Below, piece by piece: positions 58,890-64,000 of a stretch of DNA of 64,000 nt. The notes beneath the pieces are model-generated. The model ran no database searches. It was not told the DNA's origin and saw nothing but the letters and a program-made list of their open reading frames with translations. This DNA is from Anaerolineaceae bacterium UBA4775 (GTDB lineage: Bacteria; Chloroflexota; Anaerolineae; Anaerolineales; Anaerolineaceae): positions 62,001 to 126,000 of the forward strand of contig DHHJ01000029.1 in the NCBI GenBank assembly GCA_002403205.1, given 5' to 3'. Position 1 is the stretch's first letter. Each line of letters opens with the position of its first letter. A program made the translations under genes and the position numbers.

Positions 58890-59813
58890 TCAGTCTTCCC
58901 CTCTGCGGATGGTAAAGCTATCAAAATCCCGCGCCACATGCACCGTCGGGAAGATCGTTTGGGCTTCTTTTAAAATATCGCTTTCGCGGTAGCGGCGGGA
59001 GAGATGGGTCAGGAACAACTGCCCTACCCGGGCATCGGTAGCCAGTTTGGCGGCCTGGGCAGCAGTCAGGTGGTCAAATTGCTCTGCCAGCTCAGCTTCT
59101 TCCTCGGTGTAAGTTGCCTCAACCACCAGCGCGTCCACATCCTGAATATAGGGCAGCACTTTTTCCGGGTTGCCGGTGTCTCCCACGACAGCCAGGCAGG
59201 TGCCCTTGAGTGGTTCGCCCAGCACCTGGTCGGGCTTGATCTTACGGCCATTGGGCAGGGTGACGGATTCTCCCATCACCAGGTCTCGCCGCCAGGGGCC
59301 TGGCGGGATATTGAGGGCTTCAGCGGCTTCAGGTAAGAAAGGCCGGCGGGTGCGCTCTTCAAAGCGGTAGCCCAAAGAATGGGAGCCACGGTGGTCTACC
59401 GGAAAAGCCGTGATCGTAAAGCGGTCCGATTCCCAAAAAATACCCGGTTTGATCTCTAGCAGATGAACCGGCGCGGGGCCATTATGACCGCGCAACACCA
59501 CCCCGAAGATCAGGTCATGCACCCGGTCAAGGGTGTGACGGGTGCCGTAGACCTCCATTTCTTCGATCACATCCCAGCGCAAAAAGGTCGAAACCAGCCC
59601 GCCCAGGCCGAGAATATGATCGAGATGGCCGTGAGTTAACAGAACCTGGTTTAACCGTTTAAATCCCACGCCTGCGCGCAGGATCTGCCGTTGGGTCCCC
59701 TCACCGCAATCCACCAGGAAGCGGAACTCTTCGTGCTGAACCAGCAAAGAAGATAAACCCCGGTGCACCGAAGGCGCCGAGGCGGAAGTGCCTAAGAATA
59801 ATATTTCAAACAA
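58890..59813 (-). CDS. rnz: Ribonuclease Z
   Basis: A 307-residue MBL-fold endonuclease that trims tRNA 3' trailers. Motifs are FLGTSASAPSV at the N-terminus, LLTHGHLDHILGLGG (HxHxDH), VVGDTG and LTHLSRRYRE near the end, with the exosite arm segment between (about residues 150-200). Length matches bacterial RNase Z. The only tRNA gene in the window encodes its CCA, so other substrates may matter. Its stop lies next to the start of the methyltransferase relic. Confidence 0.93.
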   Translation of the reverse strand: MFEILFLGTSASAPSVHRGLSSLLVQHEEFRFLVDCGEGTQRQILRAGVGFKRLNQVLLTHGHLDHILGLGGLVSTFLRWDVIEEMEVYGTRHTLDRVHDLIFGVVLRGHNGPAPVHLLEIKPGIFWESDRFTITAFPVDHRGSHSLGYRFEERTRRPFLPEAAEALNIPPGPWRRDLVMGESVTLPNGRKIKPDQVLGEPLKGTCLAVVGDTGNPEKVLPYIQDVDALVVEATYTEEEAELAEQFDHLTAAQAAKLATDARVGQLFLTHLSRRYRESDILKEAQTIFPTVHVARDFDSFTIRRGED

Positions 59814-59837
59814 TCGCGATGCCTGTCAGCCAAACAC

Positions 59838-60038
59838 TTAGTCGTCGCCGAGCCCGGCGATCATGCGCATCAAGCCCAACACGCCCAGACCCACCTGGAT
59901 GCCTTCTCCCGCTGTGAGCTTGGGTGCTTTGTGTTCGCTTTCCGCCCGTTTGATCAACAGCAGGGCTGAAATGGCACCGGCCACCGCGCCGATGGCAACG
60001 CCCAAGAAGATGGTCTTCGTTTTCCAGTTGTTTTCCAT
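59838..60038 (-). CDS. Small membrane protein (YtxH-like)
   Basis: A 66-residue protein: basic N-terminus (MENNWKTK), one glycine/alanine-rich helix (FLGVAIGAVAGAISALLLI), then a charged stretch (KRAESEHKAPK) and a second hydrophobic segment. The helix plus charged tail resembles YtxH/gas-vesicle-type small proteins. AAGGAA is near the ATG. It lies 24 bases upstream of rnz on the same strand. Confidence 0.6.
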   Translation of the reverse strand: MENNWKTKTIFLGVAIGAVAGAISALLLIKRAESEHKAPKLTAGEGIQVGLGVLGLMRMIAGLGDD

Positions 60039-60144
60039 AGTTTAATTCCTTCCATACTTTGTGTGTCATGCGAGGCGGCCAGCATCCGGGGGATAAAGGG
60101 CATAGATCAGCGTGGCGCTGCTCTTTCAGGACCCAAGGTGATCA

Positions 60145-60603
60145 TCAGGCCCGGTTTCGGCCTGAAAGTGCCCTCAAAAATGCAGACACGGTCGCGCCTG
60201 CGCTCTTCACCGCGATGACGGGTGCAGCTACCTTATCTGCCCCAATCCTGATATAAACAGCAGCCAAACCCACATACTGCTGAGCGAGGTAGGTGTAATT
60301 CGGCAAAATTTTCAACAGCCGCGCCAGAAAGTAAGCCAGCGCACATAAGATCAGCGCCAGCACCAGGGCAAACAGCACCGCAGGCAAAAATAGCCAGATC
60401 AACGAGGCATCTGCCCATTGTGAAACCGGTCCGCCCGCCTGTGTACCGAGCGCGGTTTGGATCACCAGGGCGAGGATCACCAGGATGACCACAACGCCCA
60501 CACCAACCGGGACCAATATTTGCCAGAATCGCTGCTTTTGGTGACGTCTGAGGCTTTCGCTGACGAGGGTGTCAGCCATTGTTGGGGAAGTTTGCTTATC
60601 CAT
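60145..60603 (-). CDS. Two-helix membrane protein of unknown function
   Basis: About 152 residues from the ATG at 60603 (MDKQTSPTMADTL). It has a polar N-terminus (about 40 residues), two transmembrane helices (LVPVGVGVVVILVILALVI and a second ~35 residues later) and a C-terminal part with an amphipathic segment (AADKVAAPVIAVKSAGA-like). The frame extends to 60762, but that extension is AT-rich and not protein-like. I do not recognise a family. It lies about 105 bases before the YtxH-like gene. Confidence 0.6.
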   Translation of the reverse strand: MDKQTSPTMADTLVSESLRRHQKQRFWQILVPVGVGVVVILVILALVIQTALGTQAGGPVSQWADASLIWLFLPAVLFALVLALILCALAYFLARLLKILPNYTYLAQQYVGLAAVYIRIGADKVAAPVIAVKSAGATVSAFLRALSGRNRA

Positions 60604-61218
60604 GGTTTCTATTTTAACATGAGTCAGGCGATTAACCAAAATGAAGGCCCAAACTGTCCGCAGGTTCAACCTTACCCTCGGATAAATTGTGATCGCAGCA
60701 CCCTCCCGCTCAAAAAAAACCATCCTTACAGGGTCGCATAAAAAAATTCCCCCTGCCATCACCCTTCATTAATTGTTTTTTTATTGTATAATTACTCACA
60801 AGAATTAAGTCGCCAGACTTAAAAGCAAATTAAGAAAATTGTTTATCTGCCGCCCCAAATTAAAGCGGCTGCGATCGGAAAATCAAAGAGAACCGTACGA
60901 GATTTTTTCGCCGGCATCCTGGCTGGCATATTATTGATGATGACGTCGGTTTTGAATTGAGAAGCATCGGGGAAATGGGTACCTTTACCCCTTGCCATCG
61001 TCAAGATTAGAGTCAAGCATAGCGTTGAGGATAGATATGGTCTTTCATCTCACTTCGGTCACATAGCCCGACCACCTGGGTTCGTATACTGGTATGAAGA
61101 ACCCGCCCGAGAAACATCTGTCCAATACACAATTTTAGCCAATCAGGGAACCTCGCTGATCCGACGGCCGTAGCCACTATGGGCATAAAACGGCTGTCTT
61201 TGGTTTAAGATAGGTGCT
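60604..61218. other. Long divergent intergenic region with an open start-less frame
   Basis: About 615 bases between a minus-strand membrane gene and recX. It holds a plus-strand TATAAT (60787-60792) and a plus-strand frame from 60823 to 61173 with a single TGA at 60958 and no usual start codon. The first part encodes a plausible helix (FFAGILAGILLMM). Codon use, with several AGA codons, differs from neighbouring genes. It may be a decayed gene or non-coding. Confidence 0.45.
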
Positions 61219-61887
61219 ATGGAACGGGAAATCACGGCCATCAAAGCACAAAAACACAATCGGCAAAGAGTGAACATCTATTTGGATGGTCAGTTTGCCT
61301 TTGGCCTGTCTCGTTTTGTGGCTGCCTGGCTTAAACCTGGCCGGAAGCTGACAGAAGCGGAGATCGAAAAACTACAGCAGGAAGACACCTTTGAGGTGGC
61401 CTTCCAAAAAGCACTGGCGTTCATCAACCATCGCCCACGATCGGTCGCGGAAACCAGGCGCCGATTGCAGGAGAAGGGTTTCAGCGAGGAAGTGGTTGAA
61501 ACCACACTTGAGAAACTGCTCGAAAAAAGTTGGCTGGATGATCTCGACTTTGCCCGCCAATGGATCGAGAACCGGAATGCCTTTCGCCCGCGCAGCAAAC
61601 GGCTGTTAGCCTACGAATTACGCCTTAAGGGTGTGGCAGATAACGAAATAAACCAAGCGCTCGAGCTGCATGCCGGAGACGAAACCGCCCTGGCTTACCA
61701 GGCTGGCATAAAGAAAGCAAAGCAATGCCGCCAGGAAGAAAAACCGGATTTCGTTAAGAAGGTGGGTGGCTTTTTAGCCCGCCGCGGCTTTCCCTATGGC
61801 ATCGTAAAACCCACCGTTGAACGCCTCTGGGAGTCATTTGCCGTTCCGGCCAGTGAGCGTATCGATGAAACTGAAAAATTGGAGTAA
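61219..61887 (+). CDS. recX: Regulatory protein RecX
   Basis: A 222-residue modulator of RecA built of three-helix repeats. Typical blocks are RPRSVAETRRRLQEKGFSEE, DDLDFARQWIENR and LLAYELRLKGVADNEIN, with a C-terminal RRGFPYGIVKPTVE. AGGTGCT precedes the ATG. recA is not in the window. It is followed 2 bases later by rny, a gene pair seen in other Chloroflexota from memory. Confidence 0.9.
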   Translation: MEREITAIKAQKHNRQRVNIYLDGQFAFGLSRFVAAWLKPGRKLTEAEIEKLQQEDTFEVAFQKALAFINHRPRSVAETRRRLQEKGFSEEVVETTLEKLLEKSWLDDLDFARQWIENRNAFRPRSKRLLAYELRLKGVADNEINQALELHAGDETALAYQAGIKKAKQCRQEEKPDFVKKVGGFLARRGFPYGIVKPTVERLWESFAVPASERIDETEKLE

Positions 61888-61889
61888 CT

Positions 61890-63425
61890 ATGACACTAAA
61901 CCCTTTTGTATTTGTAGCCATCATCCTGGGCGTGTTAGGCTTGGGCGGCTTGATCGGTTATATGATCAAACAAAATCAGGAAGAAGCCAAACGCAAAGCC
62001 CAAAACCTGAAAGCCGATCATATCCTGACCGAAGCCAAAGAAAAAGCCCGGGAAATTGAGCTGGAAGCCAAAGACACCGCGCTAAAGATCACGCAAAAGG
62101 CCGAGGAAGAGCTCAACCGGCGCCGCTTTGAGCTCAACCGCGAAGATGACCGCCTGCAAAAGCGCCGTGAAGAGCTGGACCTGCGGTTGGAGAAATACGA
62201 GGAACGCGAAGCACGCCTCAACAAACGCCAATCCAGCATCGACAAGCGCGCCAACGAGATCGACAAACTGTACAGCGAGATCATGGAAGAGCTGCAGCGT
62301 ATCTCGCAAACGACCAAGGAAGAAGCCCGTGAGATCCTGCTGGCCGAAACAGAAAAAGAAGCCCGGGCGGATATGGCCCGCATCATCCGCCAAATCGAAA
62401 GCGAAGCACGCGAGAAAGGCAACATCCGCGCTCGCGAGCTGATCGCCGATGCAATCCAGCGGGTGGCATCGGAAAAAGTTGCCGAAGTGACCACCTCCGT
62501 GGTCAACCTGCCAAACGAAGAAATGAAAGGCCGCATTGTCGGCCGCAATGGCCGCAACATCCGGGCCTTCGAACAGATTTCAGGTGTGGATGTGATCGTG
62601 GATGACACGCCTGAAGCGGTCACTGTCTCGTGTTTCGACTCCGTCCGACGTGAAATTGCCCGACGGTCCTTGCAGCGCCTGGTGATCGACGGGCGCATTC
62701 ACCCGGCAAACATCGAAAAGATCGTCAAAGAAGAAAACGAGCAAATGGATGATGATATCGCCGAAGCCGGCGAACAGGCCGCCTACGATGCCGGTGTGGC
62801 CGGGCTGCATGTGGAAATCCTCAAGAAATTGGGCCGCCTCAAATTCAGGACCTCTTACGGGCAGAACCAGCTGGCCCATGCCGTTGAAACCGCTAAAATT
62901 GCCAGCGTGATCGCCGCCGAGCTGGATGCCGACGTTGAGGTGGCCAAAGCCGGGGCCCTGCTGCATGACCTCGGCAAAGCCATGGACCACAACACTGAGG
63001 GTACCCATGCCAAAATTGGCGCCGAGTTTGCCCAGCGCTATGGGGTCAACCCCAAAGTGGTCAACATTATCGCCTCGCACCACCACGAAAGCGAGCAGGA
63101 ATCCGTTGAAGCGGTCATCGCAGAAGCAGCTGACGCCATCTCCGGCGCACGGCCCGGCGCCCGCCGAGAGGACCTCGAGCAGTACATCAAGCGGTTGCGT
63201 GCCCTGGAAAACATCGCCAATAGCTATAACGGCGTTGAACGCAGTTACGCCATTCAGGCGGGGCGCGAGGTACGCATCATCGTCAAACCCAACGAGATCG
63301 ATGATGTCGAAGCCAACCGCATGGCCAAGAACATCGCCCAACAAATCGAAGAGACCATGCAATACCCCGGGCAGATCCGGGTCACGGTGATCCGTGAGAG
63401 CCGGGCGACTGAATACGCCAAATAA
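61890..63425 (+). CDS. rny: Ribonuclease Y
   Basis: A 511-residue membrane-anchored endoribonuclease that starts mRNA decay. An N-terminal helix (residues 4-24) is followed by a long charged coiled coil (about 30-200), a KH domain (GRIVGRNGRNIRAFEQISGVD, quoted in part; about 212-265) and an HD domain with ALLHDLGKAMDH and IASHHHE. The length and order are canonical. GGAG precedes the ATG, and the gene ends in a strong terminator. Confidence 0.95.
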   Translation: MTLNPFVFVAIILGVLGLGGLIGYMIKQNQEEAKRKAQNLKADHILTEAKEKAREIELEAKDTALKITQKAEEELNRRRFELNREDDRLQKRREELDLRLEKYEEREARLNKRQSSIDKRANEIDKLYSEIMEELQRISQTTKEEAREILLAETEKEARADMARIIRQIESEAREKGNIRARELIADAIQRVASEKVAEVTTSVVNLPNEEMKGRIVGRNGRNIRAFEQISGVDVIVDDTPEAVTVSCFDSVRREIARRSLQRLVIDGRIHPANIEKIVKEENEQMDDDIAEAGEQAAYDAGVAGLHVEILKKLGRLKFRTSYGQNQLAHAVETAKIASVIAAELDADVEVAKAGALLHDLGKAMDHNTEGTHAKIGAEFAQRYGVNPKVVNIIASHHHESEQESVEAVIAEAADAISGARPGARREDLEQYIKRLRALENIANSYNGVERSYAIQAGREVRIIVKPNEIDDVEANRMAKNIAQQIEETMQYPGQIRVTVIRESRATEYAK

Positions 63426-63441
63426 ACCCTGTATCCAACTA

Positions 63442-63477
63442 AAAAGCAGTCCCATTCCATTGGACTGCTTTTTTCTT
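63442..63477 (+). terminator. Intrinsic terminator after rny
   Basis: Stem aaaagcagtcc / ggactgctttt with a nine-base loop and a T-rich tail (ttttttctttt), 16 bases after the rny stop codon. Confidence 0.88.
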
Positions 63478-63529
63478 TTAATAAGTGCTCCGCCAAAGAG
63501 GGGAGCAGACACACGCCGGCCACAATCGA

Positions 63530-64000
63530 TCAGAGAAAGGGGTTGTTCTCGCGTTCAAAGCCCACGGTGGTTTCTGGCCCATGGCCGGGCAGCAGCCGGG
63601 TCTCGTCCGGCAGGGAGAACACCTGGGTGCGAATGCTTTCCAGCAGGGTACCCATATCACCGCCAGCCAGGTCAGTCCGGCCAATGCCCTGGCGGAAGAT
63701 CACATCCCCGCACAGCAAAGCGCCCAGGCTTTCCACATAGAACATCACATGCCCGGCGCTGTGACCGGGTGCCAGGCGCACCTCAACCACAGCCGGCAGG
63801 CCAGCATCCAGCCCCAGGCGCATACCCGCTTCAAAAGCCAGGGTCACCTCGGGCAACGGCGGGATGCTCATACCAAATTGACTGGCACCTCCATCCTTTG
63901 TGTACCAGGCCAGGTCGGCCGGGTGCAGACCCACGGGCAGCGGCGGGTGAGTGGATTGTGCGATCTCGCCCGCGCCGGCGATATGATCGAAATGGCCATG
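63530..64000 (-). CDS. MBL-fold hydrolase, glyoxalase II-like (5' end beyond window)
   Basis: The C-terminal ~156 codons of a metallo-hydrolase. Reading inward from the window edge, the frame starts exactly at HGHFDHIAGA (the HxHxDH zinc motif), continues through APGHSAGHVMFY (third His), LLCGDVIFRQGIGRTDL (bridging Asp) and LLPGHGPETT (last His). This is the pattern of hydroxyacylglutathione hydrolase-like and YcbL-type proteins. The N-terminal ~60 residues lie outside the window. Substrate unknown. Confidence 0.88.
   Translation of the reverse strand, partial: HGHFDHIAGAGEIAQSTHPPLPVGLHPADLAWYTKDGGASQFGMSIPPLPEVTLAFEAGMRLGLDAGLPAVVEVRLAPGHSAGHVMFYVESLGALLCGDVIFRQGIGRTDLAGGDMGTLLESIRTQVFSLPDETRLLPGHGPETTVGFERENNPFL

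Overview
This looks like a chromosomal window from an anaerobic, fermentative Chloroflexota bacterium, most likely class Anaerolineae. That placement is inferred from gene content, not from a marker tree. The clues are lipoproteins with Pro/Glu/Val-rich linkers behind a lipobox, an LLM-type (possibly F420-dependent) oxidoreductase, a fused glycyl-tRNA synthetase, MecA-like transpeptidases and roughly mid-50s GC. About 60 genes are visible, most of them on the minus strand. There is one tRNA, and no rRNA, CRISPR array or intact insertion sequence. Both edges cut genes: a tryptophanase at the left and an MBL-fold hydrolase at the right.

Layout. 1-8.4 kb: tryptophanase, an ABC-2 exporter pair with an AtpZ/AtpI-like protein, a lactate permease operon with two small membrane proteins, and a GH3 glycosidase. 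8.8-14.4 kb: an LLM oxidoreductase, then an envelope operon (DUF2680-like secreted protein, two zinc-ribbon proteins, response regulator, histidine kinase) whose extracytoplasmic parts are rich in Met and His, then a zinc-ribbon paralogue and a flavodoxin. 14.7-22.9 kb: a sugar ABC importer, the 5-oxoprolinase genes pxpBCA behind a BrkB-type membrane protein, and a MazG-like pyrophosphohydrolase. 23.4-31.5 kb: two lipoproteins, a CPBP protease, pcm, mutY, a degenerate MBL protein, and an SPFH/HUMPS pair. 31.6-41.5 kb: housekeeping (glyQS, proA, proB, recO, cdd, a CNNM/CorC transporter, glmU, tRNA-Gln). 41.7-49.2 kb: a peptide-type ABC operon with an unusual 875-residue binding protein. 49.2-50.5 kb: repeats and a gene remnant. 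50.5-60.6 kb: a second family-5 binding protein, rsgA, two tandem transpeptidases, maf, rnz and small membrane proteins. 61.2-64 kb: recX, rny and the partial MBL hydrolase.

The genes fit a heterotroph living on peptides and sugars: family-1 and family-5 importers, a GH3 enzyme, tryptophanase, oxoproline hydrolysis, and lactate transport. The strongest oddity is the family-5 binding protein at 46557-49184. Its conserved segments appear in swapped order, as if the fold were circularly permuted, and it is co-transcribed with a DppC-like permease carrying a large extracytoplasmic insert. Other points of interest are a sugar permease with about 230 extra residues of membrane sequence, two tandem lipobox-bearing MecA-like PBPs, the Met/His-rich two-component operon, an exactly duplicated cysteine-containing lipoprotein domain, and several gene relics. 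The relics are the tail of a homocysteine methyltransferase, a transposase-like helix-turn-helix, an Fn3 tail and a start-less frame.
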